A stretch of DNA of 7,796 nt. Origin: Bacillota bacterium (lineage in GTDB: Bacteria; Bacillota; Clostridia; Christensenellales; SZUA-584). A program made the position numbers and the translations under genes. The notes under the pieces are model-generated. The model ran no database searches, was not told the DNA's origin, and saw only the letters and a program-made list of their open reading frames with translations. Where the stretch lies: assembly GCA_023410595.1 (NCBI GenBank), contig JAEYPO010000021.1, positions 1 through 7,796 of the forward strand. Reading direction: 5' to 3'. Shown in pieces: positions 1-6,184 of the stretch. Each line of letters starts with the position of its first letter. Position 1 is the first letter of the stretch.

Positions 1-44
1 CCGACCAGATGGCCGAAAATCTTGTACTATTGGAGGAAAAGAAC

Positions 45-1364
45 ATGAAAGCAAGGATTCTCTCTTTATTGTTGGCGTTCAGCATAGTAATGCTTCTCAC
101 GGCCGGATGCTTGCCGAATACCGGCGCATCGGTCTCAGACGCGCCGAAGGGCGCCGCAGCTTTGTGGGATGCCGGCGACAAAAGAGACAAGATCGTCGTC
201 ATAAGCGATATCCACCTCGGTATCGATGATAGATATACCGAAACGTTGAAAAACCGTCCGCTGCTCATTGATTTTTTGCAGCGCTTGCAAAGTACGACTG
301 ATGTGAGGGAACTGGTAATAGACGGCGATTTTCTGGACGACTGGTTTCTGCCGGTCTATTATCCCAGTTATACGGATGTAAGACAGTTTTATAAAGACGC
401 GATTGCCACCAATCAGGCCGTTTTCGACGAGTTGAATAACGTGATCGACAGCGGAATAAAGCTTGTGTACATACCCGGAAACCATGACATGACGCTGGAG
501 GCTGAAGTTTTGCAGGAAGCAATTCCTGACATCGTTCAGGCCAGGGATGCCGAAGGGCTCGGCGTCTATTATACGGGTGATCGAAGCGAGATTGCAATTG
601 AGCATGGCCATCGCTATGACGTATTTTCCGCGCCGGATACGGTCACCAACGCGGAGCTGTGCGGCAATAATGATACCATCTTCCCCGCCGGTTATTTCTA
701 CGCCCGTTATGCCGCAACGTGGGTTTTGGAAGGCCGTCCGAAGGTTGAAAAGAATTTGCCGGTGGTAACGGATGTACCGGATAAGGCCGATACAGATCAG
801 TACGGTGCTTATATTTATTACTCGCTTCTCAAAGACATTTCCTCACGGATGACGCCCAACGAGGGCCTTGATGAGAAGATATTCGATATGCACATTGCCG
901 GATTTGACGATGCCTATACCTACCTTGATTTTTATCCGGCTCAGCAGGCGGATGGAACCATTTCCGCACCGGTGCTGTTTAAGAATATTCAGCGCACCTG
1001 GGACGAGCGTCAAAAAATCAACCAGGTCAAGGTTCCCAACAGCTTCATTGAGGCAGTTTCAGGAACCATAGACTGGCAGTATTTTTTCAGACAGGCAAAG
1101 GTACAGTATCTGGAAAACCCGGATGAAAATGTGGATGTGGTTGTGTTCGGCCATACCCATGTGCCCGCGTATAAGGATGCGGGGAATGGAAAGCTCTATC
1201 TGAACGAAGGAACATGGATTGACCATAACACTGACTATCCAGACGCACCCCGCACGTTTGCAGTCATCACCACCGGCGCTAAGACCACGGCCGCGCTGTA
1301 CAGCTATATGGAGAATGGCTCAATTAACGATATTGGCGCCAGCGTCAGCAGGGAAGCGGACTGA
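45..1364 (+). CDS. Metallophosphoesterase lipoprotein (calcineurin-like)
   Basis: This encodes a 439-residue secreted lipoprotein of the calcineurin-like metallophosphoesterase superfamily. The ATG at 45 is preferred because GGAGG (32-36) lies 8 bases before it and it begins a clean signal: positive start MKAR, hydrophobic core, lipobox LTAGC with lipidated Cys22. The upstream ATG at 9 has no ribosome site and would bury the signal. Metal-binding motifs are all present in order: DIH (Asp55, His57), GDFLDD (Asp95), GNHD (Asn146, His147, Asp148), HGH (His187, His189) and GHTH (His370, His372). By family knowledge it is a two-metal phosphoesterase, acting here on the outer face of the membrane. 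The layout resembles UDP-diacylglucosamine pyrophosphatase-like members, but the substrate cannot be read from sequence; nucleotide or lipid-linked substrates are both possible. It stands alone with a hairpin 38 bases after the stop. Confidence 0.93.
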   Translation: MKARILSLLLAFSIVMLLTAGCLPNTGASVSDAPKGAAALWDAGDKRDKIVVISDIHLGIDDRYTETLKNRPLLIDFLQRLQSTTDVRELVIDGDFLDDWFLPVYYPSYTDVRQFYKDAIATNQAVFDELNNVIDSGIKLVYIPGNHDMTLEAEVLQEAIPDIVQARDAEGLGVYYTGDRSEIAIEHGHRYDVFSAPDTVTNAELCGNNDTIFPAGYFYARYAATWVLEGRPKVEKNLPVVTDVPDKADTDQYGAYIYYSLLKDISSRMTPNEGLDEKIFDMHIAGFDDAYTYLDFYPAQQADGTISAPVLFKNIQRTWDERQKINQVKVPNSFIEAVSGTIDWQYFFRQAKVQYLENPDENVDVVVFGHTHVPAYKDAGNGKLYLNEGTWIDHNTDYPDAPRTFAVITTGAKTTAALYSYMENGSINDIGASVSREAD

Positions 1365-1402
1365 TTTACGCCTATAATGAGTAAGCCTTGTCCCAACAAT
1401 GC

Positions 1403-1443
1403 CCTGATCGCCACGCCGGAGCCGCTCTGCTGTGGCGATCAGG
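1403..1443 (+). terminator. Perfect 12-bp hairpin after the phosphoesterase gene
   Basis: CCTGATCGCCAC (1403-1414) and GTGGCGATCAGG (1432-1443) are perfect reverse complements around a 17-base loop. The hairpin starts 38 bases after the stop codon of the phosphoesterase gene and is followed by TTATTACCCC, which is only a poor T-tract. A transcription terminator or mRNA-stabilising hairpin is the simplest reading. The weak T-tract leaves room for another role. Confidence 0.55.
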
Positions 1444-1563
1444 TTATTACCCCAAAATGTAAGATCACAGGTGGAGGGGAACTGCATCTGCACATATCTT
1501 CAGGCGGGCAACTTGTGAGTCGCGCAAAGAATAAGTGGTTAATTTTCTGTTCACACGCCGGGT

Positions 1564-1580
1564 AAACACAATGTGAAGTT
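1564..1580 (+). repeat. Direct-repeat motif copy 1
   Basis: AAACACAATGTGAAGTT matches the window-wide consensus AAACAYAATNNGAAGTT at all defined positions. It lies in the decayed region after the phosphoesterase gene. TTCACA (1551-1556) upstream and TGTGAA within the copy form a short inverted repeat. Confidence 0.7.
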
Positions 1581-1667
1581 GACGTTTATACAGACAGGAA
1601 AGTTTTGGAAGAACGATGTCATAGATTATCTAAATAACACTCAAAGTAAGGACGCTGTCTATAAATT

Positions 1668-1751
1668 AAACCATCGGAAGTTCACCTCAGCACCGGTGCT
1701 AAACATAATGCGAAGTTCGGAGAACATCCCGGGTTATGGATAATCGGAAGC
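1668..1751 (+). repeat. Motif copy 2 with two degenerate copies, 35-base spacing
   Basis: The best copy is AAACATAATGCGAAGTT (1701-1717). A degenerate copy lies on each side: AAACCATCGGAAGTTC (1668-1683) and GGATAATCGGAAGC (1738-1751). Their GAAG cores begin at 1677, 1712 and 1747, exactly 35 bases apart. AGCACCGGTGCT (1689-1700), a perfect palindrome, separates the first two. Confidence 0.65.
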
Positions 1752-1987
1752 CCTCGTCCTTGTCTGGGTTATCCCTTGGTTACTACCTGGGATACGTTTT
1801 CTGAAGAAAATCCGGGTGCATGCAGTTCGGTAACCATTGATGGCAAAGATAGGTACGACGTTGTTGGAGAACTGAAGCAAAAGGGCATGTATCGTGCGAA
1901 AACCGTTAAGGGATAGGTTGCGATAGCATCGATTTGAGGTGCCCATATTTAGCATCGGCTAGGGTGCTTAAGGGCCTAGTCAATAGA

Positions 1988-2278
1988 TCAGCCAAGCAAA
2001 CTATCTTCTAATTGCTTTATTTGTTTTTTTAAATCTCTAATTTGTTTCAATTTGTCTTGTTTCGACTCGCAAGCCTGTATTTGCGCAGTAATAGTAAGAA
2101 TGAGTCCTCCAACTCCAACAATAAAGTTACCTATTACATTTAATTCATCGGCACTCTTGTCTTTTGAAATTGTAATGGCAAGCAAATTTGCAAAAAAAGA
2201 AAGCTGTTCAGCGCTTTGCACGCACCCTAGAGCGCTGAGTGCTTCCGCACATTGACTTATGGTTTCTTCATCCTGCAT
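1988..2278 (-). CDS. Small helical protein with C-terminal coiled coil
   Basis: This encodes a 96-codon reading frame (about 95-96 residues) starting with ATG at 2278, preceded by an excellent AGGAGG on the minus strand with about 6 bases of spacing. Three parts are visible. The first is an acidic N-terminus with two cysteines (about residues 9 and 19). The second is a moderately hydrophobic central region containing ADELNVIGNFIVGVGGLIL (about 43-61). The third is a Lys/Gln/Leu-rich C-terminus (about 70-95) with heptad-like spacing typical of a short coiled coil. The central part resembles small Clostridia proteins annotated as DUF6774, but that link is from memory and tentative. No signal peptide is present; the central stretch could touch a membrane but is short. 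The flanks are degenerate sequence, and no clear promoter was found. Function unknown. Confidence 0.72.
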   Translation of the reverse strand: MQDEETISQCAEALSALGCVQSAEQLSFFANLLAITISKDKSADELNVIGNFIVGVGGLILTITAQIQACESKQDKLKQIRDLKKQIKQLEDSLLG

Positions 2279-2507
2279 GGGCTGCCTCCTATTTGCTTAC
2301 TCGTACATCTTATTCCCTAATCTGCGCTTATGCCACAAGCCGCTTCTCGTATTTCTGCATTTTGCGATAAGGTTTTTCTGCGATCGACCAAAAGACCAGG
2401 GATTCGAATTCGTTATAGCGCTAAGCAAAATTGACGTTCGGGGGTGTGTTTAGTCATCGTGACGGTTGGGTCGTCTTACCCCATAATGCGTTATGCCGTT
2501 TTGTCAC
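2279..2507. other. Intergenic region with no clear gene
   Basis: Between the coiled-coil gene and the terminator of the small ORF there is no convincing CDS. A minus-strand stretch reading about 28 residues (near 2338-2425) looks mildly protein-like but has no start with a ribosome site. CATAATGCG (2482-2490) repeats part of the window's direct-repeat motif inside a small CATAA/TTATG dyad. Confidence 0.4.
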
Positions 2508-2534
2508 AAAAAAGCTTGCCTTTAACAGGCAAGC
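2508..2534 (-). terminator. Intrinsic terminator of the 31-residue ORF
   Basis: Read on the minus strand, GCTTGCC, a 7-base loop and GGCAAGC form a perfect 7-bp stem, followed at once by six T residues (2513-2508). It lies 16 bases after the stop codon of the small minus-strand ORF at 2551-2646. That makes it a textbook rho-independent terminator for that unit. Confidence 0.82.
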
Positions 2535-2550
2535 ATAAGATCCATATGTC

Positions 2551-2646
2551 TTAACGGGGCCGACAGCGGCTGCATCTACGCCGTCTGCTGAAGCGAGACC
2601 CAATGGCAGCACCGGCTAGAAAGGGGAAAAGGTTGTCGCGACTCAT
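2551..2646 (-). CDS. 31-residue basic small protein
   Basis: The ORF begins with ATG at 2646, has AAGGAAG (2655-2661) 8 bases upstream and ends with TAA at 2551. The product starts MSRDNLFPFLAGAAIGS and finishes in an arginine-rich tail with a CSRC motif (Cys25, Cys28). The first half (about residues 6-17) is hydrophobic and glycine/alanine-rich, the second half strongly basic, so a short membrane-associated or nucleic-acid-binding peptide is possible. Support for a real gene is contextual: a near-perfect palindrome lies upstream and a strong intrinsic terminator directly downstream, giving a complete self-contained unit. The family is not recognised. The alternative is a non-coding transcript with a chance ORF. 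Confidence 0.6.
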   Translation of the reverse strand: MSRDNLFPFLAGAAIGSRFSRRRRCSRCRPR

Positions 2647-2679
2647 AATTATCACTTCCTTGTCATTTGTTACTATGCG

Positions 2680-2703
2680 GTGACATAGTATATATTATGT
2701 CAC
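2680..2703. promoter_or_regulatory. 24-bp near-perfect palindrome upstream of the small ORF
   Basis: GTGACATA (2680-2687) and TATGTCAC (2696-2703) are perfect 8-bp arms around GTATATAT, whose inner TATATA is also self-complementary; only one base pair breaks the symmetry. It sits about 18 bases upstream of the ribosome site of the 31-residue minus-strand ORF. A minus-strand -10-like TATACT falls inside it, without a clear -35. It reads best as an operator for a dimeric repressor over a promoter. It also resembles a Xer dif site (see findings). Confidence 0.55.
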
Positions 2704-2883
2704 AAGTGGAACACGTGTGTAAAAACTGGGGGGATTTAAAAAATCGCATGCCGGAAGGCAGGTGGCGAGGGATGCCTTGAGGTTGTTCGGGTGATCATCT
2801 AATGGCAATATATGCAAATCACGCCATGTTTGAATGGGCTTCACTGCGCACTACTCCACATTAGTGCTGCGACAACACGAGCT

Positions 2884-3138
2884 TCAGTGATGGGAAACAT
2901 AATCGGGCTGCATAGATTGAACAAGCTCAGCGTATTTCTCTTCGGATGGGAACGCCCACGGGTTGAGGATGTGGGCATCACCGTTACGAAGGACGCGCCA
3001 GAAGTTGCATAGCCATTGAGTTTCATTTTTGCGGGGAATGAGATGGAGGCTGTCGCACAGTCTGGTGCGGTTGTCCAGCATGTATGATGATTCATCCTTG
3101 ATCCTTGATCCTCTCCCTGAGCTCCCGCCGGTGTATGT
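2884..3138 (-). pseudogene. Gene fragment of unknown family ending inside the repeat motif
   Basis: An 84-residue minus-strand frame is open from just after a TAA (3139-3141) to TGA at 2884. Its composition is protein-like, for example FWRVLRNGDAHILNPWAFPS with frequent Trp and Phe. The first in-frame ATG is at 3081 and no ribosome site precedes it, so this is more likely a fragment than an intact gene. Its C-terminus, QPDYVSHH, is encoded by one copy of the window's repeat motif (2895-2906). Its N-terminal edge touches a weaker reverse-oriented motif-like stretch (3130-3144). The region 3094-3112 is a short tandem repeat of ATCCTTG inside the frame. The parent family is not recognised. The frame 2841-3095 on the same strand is a shadow. 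Confidence 0.42.
2895..2906 (+). repeat. Motif copy 3 (left half only)
   Basis: AAACATAATCGG is identical to the left part of the copy at 4837, and the base context GGAAACATAATCGG is shared; the GAAGTT half is missing. On the minus strand it encodes the end of the gene fragment at 2884-3138. Confidence 0.55.
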
Positions 3139-3158
3139 TTAACCTTAGTAATGCAAAC

Positions 3159-3626
3159 CTAAATCACATTTAAGTGAAATATTTGCTCATCGGCTTCTAT
3201 GCCAAGCAAGGTAAATTTCAACTTTTCTAAAAGCATTACAGAAGCGTCATTGCCAATTGCGACACTGGCTTTCACATGATTGATCCCTTGATTAGCTAGG
3301 GAGCATATCAGGGCGGAAACCGCTTCATAAGCGTATCCACGACGAGCTTTTAGCGGAGTTATTGTATAACCTATCCAGCATGTATCACCTTCTTGCTTTA
3401 TATAAAGGTCTCCAATTAAAGTATTCGTCTGCTTGCAGATAATAGCAAGCTGCATTCCATTGCTTAATGAGTGTTCATTGAGCAGCGCCTGCATATATTC
3501 TTGTTTTGATAGCCCTTTGAATCCTTGATATTTCATCCAATCCATATCGTTTCTGTATGACATAAAAGCATCGATATCCTCTGCATTGAAAGGCCGGATG
3601 TTACAGCGAACTGTGTCAAAATACAT
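3159..3626 (-). CDS. GNAT-family N-acetyltransferase (RimJ/RimL-like)
   Basis: This 155-residue protein of typical single-domain GNAT length transfers acetyl from acetyl-CoA to an amine; the acceptor is unknown. Visible features are the N-terminal strand TVRCNIRPFNAEDIDAF (5-21), IGDLYIK (71-77), the acetyl-CoA pyrophosphate loop ARRGYAYEA (94-102, the R-x-x-G-x-A type) and the closing VAIGNDASVMLLEKLKF (122-138), which matches the usual N-x-x-S-x-x-L-x-E-K-x-x-F pattern. I chose ATG at 3626 rather than GTG at 3632 because GAGG lies correctly before the ATG and the GTG overlaps that ribosome site. By family knowledge, members of this subgroup acetylate ribosomal protein N-termini, antibiotics or small amines. 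It has its own upstream promoter and appears monocistronic. Confidence 0.9.
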   Translation of the reverse strand: MYFDTVRCNIRPFNAEDIDAFMSYRNDMDWMKYQGFKGLSKQEYMQALLNEHSLSNGMQLAIICKQTNTLIGDLYIKQEGDTCWIGYTITPLKARRGYAYEAVSALICSLANQGINHVKASVAIGNDASVMLLEKLKFTLLGIEADEQIFHLNVI

Positions 3627-3651
3627 AAGCACACCTCATGGTTATTTGTTT

Positions 3652-3666
3652 AAACACAATACGAAG
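3652..3666 (+). repeat. Motif copy 4
   Basis: AAACACAATACGAAG matches the consensus and then departs (ACC instead of TT). It sits in the leader between the GNAT promoter and its start codon. Confidence 0.6.
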
Positions 3667-3697
3667 ACCACTCGTGTTGGACTGGTTGCCTGCTTTC

Positions 3698-3724
3698 ATT
3701 ATACAGTTTTTTGCTATTGTTCAA
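3698..3724 (-). promoter_or_regulatory. Promoter of the GNAT gene
   Basis: On the minus strand TTGAAC (3724-3719) is followed after 15 bases by a perfect TATAAT (3703-3698). The spacing is short, but shifting the -35 by one base gives 16. Transcription would start near 3691 and give a leader of about 65 bases that contains one copy of the repeat motif (3652-3666) before the GNAT start. Confidence 0.6.
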
Positions 3725-3786
3725 TATACAAACGTCTATGGATCAAACACCGTAGGTGAATGCATGACTGAACGGTGCCGATGTAT

Positions 3787-3815
3787 TTGCCTTTTTATCT
3801 GGTCTGTGTTACACT
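3787..3815 (+). promoter_or_regulatory. Candidate promoter of the bL25 gene
   Basis: TTGCCT (3787-3792) and TACACT (3810-3815) are separated by exactly 17 bases, and a TG one base before the second box gives an extended -10. Each hexamer matches the sigma-A consensus at four of six positions. Transcription would start near 3822, giving a leader of about 120 bases for bL25 that includes the hairpin at 3847-3902. Confidence 0.5.
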
Positions 3816-3846
3816 ATAACCAATTGAATAGAAAGAACCGTCTTTT

Positions 3847-3902
3847 AAGAAGGGCTTTTGGTATTGCGCTATAGGGCGTACTATGAAAAGTCCTTCTTTT
3901 TT
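3847..3902 (+). terminator. Terminator-like hairpin (possible attenuator) in the bL25 leader
   Basis: AAGAAGGGCTTTT (3847-3859) pairs with AAAAGTCCTTCTT (3886-3898) over 13 bp with a single G-U pair, and six T residues end at 3902. The 26-base loop can fold further through CGC/GCG. It lies about 40 bases before the bL25 start and downstream of the candidate promoter, so it would act inside the leader. A regulated terminator is possible. No clear alternative antiterminator pairing, leader peptide or known riboswitch was recognised. Confidence 0.6.
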
Positions 3903-3943
3903 CACAATACAGACAAAAAACATTTTATCAGGAGGAGTAAAAA

Positions 3944-4516
3944 ATGGACATCATCAAAGCCAAGCAGCGCGATCCGGCAGCAAAGGCAAAGCAGCTCAGA
4001 CGTTTGGGCGATATTCCCTGCGTGATCGGCGGCGCGGGGTTGAAGGAATCACTCTCTATAAAGATCGATCAGGGCACGGCCAAACAGCTCAAGCGCACCA
4101 AACGCAACGGAAGCAAGGCGGATATCCAGGTGGATGGGAAAATATATCATACGCTCATCAAAGAACTGGAATACAACAGCATGGACGGCTCGATCACCCA
4201 TATCAGTTTCCATGTTTTGGAAGTTGGCAAAAAAATTAACAGTGTCGCAGACATCGTGCTTTTGAATAAGGACAAGGTGCAGGGCGTTTTGGAACAGATG
4301 CAGATGCGTGTGCCACACGCCGCGGAGCCGGAATATTTACTGGACACCGTCACAGTCGATCTTGACGGCGTTCTTATCGGCACAACACTCACAATCGGTG
4401 ATATTCCGGAATTTCAAAGCGATAAAATCGAATTGCAGGTCGATCCAAGCAATATCGTTCTGCGTATCAGTGACAAAAAACGCGCTGATGTAAGACCTAC
4501 AGAGGTAAAAGTGTAA
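3944..4516 (+). CDS. rplY: Large-subunit ribosomal protein bL25, CTC (general stress) type
   Basis: This 190-residue protein is of the two-domain CTC/TL5 form of bL25, which binds 5S rRNA in the 50S subunit and in some bacteria is stress induced. AGGAGG ends about 8 bases before the ATG. The N-terminal 5S-binding domain (about 1-92) shows the family pattern: LGDIPCVIGG (21-30), SLSIKID, and IYHTLIKELEYNSMDGSITHISF. The C-terminal beta domain (about 95-182) includes DTVTVDLDGVLIGTTLTIGD and a closing DPSNIVLRI. Sequence is somewhat divergent: the usual tyrosine-glycine after the I-P-x-V-I stretch is replaced by glycines, and there is no long acidic tail. It is usually a single chromosomal gene, which argues that this region is chromosome rather than purely accessory DNA. 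The name ctc is also used. Confidence 0.9.
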   Translation: MDIIKAKQRDPAAKAKQLRRLGDIPCVIGGAGLKESLSIKIDQGTAKQLKRTKRNGSKADIQVDGKIYHTLIKELEYNSMDGSITHISFHVLEVGKKINSVADIVLLNKDKVQGVLEQMQMRVPHAAEPEYLLDTVTVDLDGVLIGTTLTIGDIPEFQSDKIELQVDPSNIVLRISDKKRADVRPTEVKV

Positions 4517-4775
4517 GCGGCGGATACTCATTCGGATATCTAGCAGAATTGTCCTCGCCCGGTTGTAATGGGCGAGGACTCTTTTGTATGACACAGAAGC
4601 GAGGAAAATGTATCATAGGACAGCCCAAGCATAGGACTTTTCGGTCCTGGTGCTCTCCCTCAGCCTTCGCCTTACAGCCGCAATGCGGGCAACGTCGGAG
4701 AAAAATGGCTTGTGTGTTTTCGCTCAAATGGTCTTCTCTTTTGCTGTACTGTAATTAGAGTTTCTTGTTATCCAA
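4497..4775 (-). pseudogene. Zinc-ribbon (Lar-like) ORF interrupted by one in-frame stop
   Basis: A minus-strand frame carries a treble-cleft-like pair of cysteine knuckles: CPHC, about 20 residues, then CLGC. This is the arrangement of small Lar-type phage and bacterial zinc-ribbon proteins. An excellent ribosome site AAGGAG (4787-4782) sits 6 bases before a TTG start (4773-4775) in the same frame. Six codons later a TAA (4755-4757) interrupts it before the frame continues to the cysteines. Without that stop the product would be about 92 residues. A downstream TTG at 4727 could start a shorter protein but has only a poor purine stretch upstream. The 3' end runs through the bL25 terminator and overlaps the bL25 gene tail by 20 bases, which supports decay. 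It may instead be two ORFs or, if real, readthrough. Homology is inferred from the cysteine pattern only. Confidence 0.42.
4551..4587 (+). terminator. Intrinsic terminator of bL25
   Basis: GTCCTCGCCC (4551-4560) and GGGCGAGGAC (4570-4579) form a perfect 10-bp GC-rich stem with a 9-base loop. TCTTTTGT follows. It lies 34 bases after the bL25 stop codon. Confidence 0.9.
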
Positions 4776-4836
4776 AGGTGTCTCCTTCGCAAGACTAATT
4801 ATTTCCACTTCATATCTCAGTTTATCAAGTCATAGG

Positions 4837-4889
4837 AAACATAATCGGAAGTTCGCATCATCTTGATCATGCATACATAATGCGAAGTT
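4837..4889 (+). repeat. Paired motif copies 5 and 6
   Basis: Two copies stand as a pair: AAACATAATCGGAAGTT (4837-4853) and ATACATAATGCGAAGTT (4873-4889), with GAAG cores 36 bases apart. They are enclosed by TTATCAA (4822-4828) and TTGATAA (4889-4895), which are reverse complements. Inside, TTCGCAT and ATGCGAA are a further inverted pair. The element lies between the broken zinc-ribbon ORF and the transglutaminase terminator. Confidence 0.7.
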
Positions 4890-4916
4890 TGATAACCGCC
4901 TGGGTTTTACAGACAC

Positions 4917-4951
4917 AAAAACCCGCTTTCGCCTCTAAAGTGGGGCTCTTT
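4917..4951 (-). terminator. Intrinsic terminator of the transglutaminase-like gene
   Basis: On the minus strand CCCCACTTT (through 4937) and AAAGCGGG (4929-4922) form an 8-bp stem with one G-U pair, around an 8-base loop. TTTTT follows (4921-4917). It lies about 30 bases after the stop codon of the lipoprotein gene at 4971. Confidence 0.8.
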
Positions 4952-4970
4952 GAAAGTCCAGGATATTCCA

Positions 4971-6023
4971 TCAGAGGTCTATCCATTCGCAGGTAACAGT
5001 ATCGAAGACCGCAAACGGTTTCGTACCATTCCTTTCATAAATTAGGATGCGATGGGCCGTCTCGTCGAACTCCCAAGCGAGGCAGTTCGCCAAGGCCGCA
5101 AAGGCGCCGTCTTCGCAGGCAGGAGCGAGAATGCACCAATCGTCGACGCCGGCGGTGATGGGCTGGATGACGCCAGATTCCAAACGTCGCGCGTCATCCA
5201 TGCCAAAATACCACAGGCCGGCTCCCATTGTTTGAGCACTTTCAAATGTGGGGTCCATGTGGTACCAGACACCGTTCAGCCTGACCAAGGTCCAGGCATG
5301 CGCGGCTTCGTCTGTCATGAAGGCGCCACCGGATAACGCGTCGATACCCACCTGCAGCAGCAGATATTGATAGACGCCCTCATAACTCTGGCAGATGCCG
5401 ACGCCGTCCATCAGCGCGTGGTAGGGTGTCACATTGTCGCCATCGAGATAGTTAATATTTTGGGCTGTCCACCGGTACAGTGCCAGTGCCCGCTCGCATT
5501 CGTTGTACCCGGTCTTAATTTCGGCGCGGATCACCGATTCCACCCGCTGTTTAAATGCCTGCACGCGGGCCGCGTGATCCTCCTGATCATAGACGAACTG
5601 AAGAGTGACTGTGGTCCCTTCTTTGTCCACCGCATAATCTTGCAGCAGTACGCTCAACGGAAACTCGGCATACAGGCAGGATAGCGACGGAATCACCGAT
5701 TCCTTGGCAAGTGTGACTGTTTCTTGGCGCTGAAGCACCGCGTCCACCAGTAGCCGATAATCCTGCAGCTTTTCTCCTAGATACGTCTTGACGTCCGATG
5801 ATAGTGCATAGGGATCAAAGCTCCATTGCAGCACCGGTTCCTGTATCGGTGTTCTAGTGGGCGTTGGGGTAGAGGGTAAGGTCGGCGAAGGCGTAGGGCT
5901 GCTTATGAGCGCAGGCGAACTCTGGGGCGATGACGATAACTCTGTGGGCAAGTCAGTCGTGCAGCCCGCCAAGCTCAGCAGCAGGACCAGACTCGCCAGC
6001 GTAGCAGAAAGTCTCTTTCCCAT
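4971..6023 (-). CDS. Transglutaminase-like (papain-fold) lipoprotein
   Basis: This encodes a 350-residue exported lipoprotein. I chose ATG at 6023 because GGAGGT lies 8 bases upstream and the first residues MGKRLSATLASLV lead into a lipobox LAGC with Cys21; the upstream TTG at 6113 lacks a ribosome site. After the signal comes a Ser/Thr/Pro-rich linker (about 24-60, TPSPT-type repeats), typical of cell-wall-spanning tethers, and then a mixed domain. The transglutaminase core lies at about 170-262 with the complete Cys-His-Asp triad: GICQSYEG (Cys211), AHAWTLV (His242) and WYHMDPTFE (Asp257). By family knowledge such domains are proteases, cross-linkers or peptide-processing enzymes; in Clostridia, lipoproteins of this form are common but their substrates are mostly unknown. 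It is monocistronic with its own terminator. Confidence 0.93.
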   Translation of the reverse strand: MGKRLSATLASLVLLLSLAGCTTDLPTELSSSPQSSPALISSPTPSPTLPSTPTPTRTPIQEPVLQWSFDPYALSSDVKTYLGEKLQDYRLLVDAVLQRQETVTLAKESVIPSLSCLYAEFPLSVLLQDYAVDKEGTTVTLQFVYDQEDHAARVQAFKQRVESVIRAEIKTGYNECERALALYRWTAQNINYLDGDNVTPYHALMDGVGICQSYEGVYQYLLLQVGIDALSGGAFMTDEAAHAWTLVRLNGVWYHMDPTFESAQTMGAGLWYFGMDDARRLESGVIQPITAGVDDWCILAPACEDGAFAALANCLAWEFDETAHRILIYERNGTKPFAVFDTVTCEWIDL

Positions 6024-6184
6024 TAGTCGATACCTCCGATCAGCAACATAGAAAGCCGAACACGCCGCAACAATGACCAACAGAACGGAACTTCTTTTTC
6101 GGACGATCCCCAAGGCAACGCTGGCAACCTGGAATGGTGAATGTGAGGTATAGGCCGAAAATCATAAGCCTGAATACTTGAGGT

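Larger units (their letters stand above)
1543..1916 (+). pseudogene. Decayed coding sequence in two overlapping plus frames
   Basis: The roughly 600 bases between the phosphoesterase and the next gene hold no intact gene with a start and ribosome site. Two plus-strand frames nevertheless read like protein. One runs 1543-1743 (66 residues, containing GKHNVKLTFIQTGKFWKND). The other runs 1665-1916 (ending in VVGELKQKGMYRAKTVKG). A third stretch ends at 1565 (GGGELHLHISSGGQLV). None has a start codon with a ribosome site, and the frames overlap. This fits a frameshifted, truncated relic carrying the direct-repeat motif, but could be chance open frame. The family is not recognised. Confidence 0.3.

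Noticed and set aside
1668..1751. CRISPR array, from the 35-base periodicity
   Set aside because: Repeat cores are short and diverged, there are only three, and no cas gene is present.
1957..1981. Hairpin after the coiled-coil gene as its terminator
   Set aside because: The 7-bp stem has one G-U pair and no T-tract follows on the minus strand, so it is too weak to call.
2755..2780. AAGGCA/TGCCTT inverted repeat
   Set aside because: Only 6 bp, no T-tract and no gene next to it; probably chance.
5052..5684. Plus-strand ORFs opposite the transglutaminase gene
   Set aside because: They are antisense shadows of a gene with full motifs and have no ribosome sites.
6024..6113. N-terminal extension of the transglutaminase-like protein from TTG 6113
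   Set aside because: There is no ribosome site; the internal ATG at 6023 has GGAGGT and a proper lipoprotein signal.
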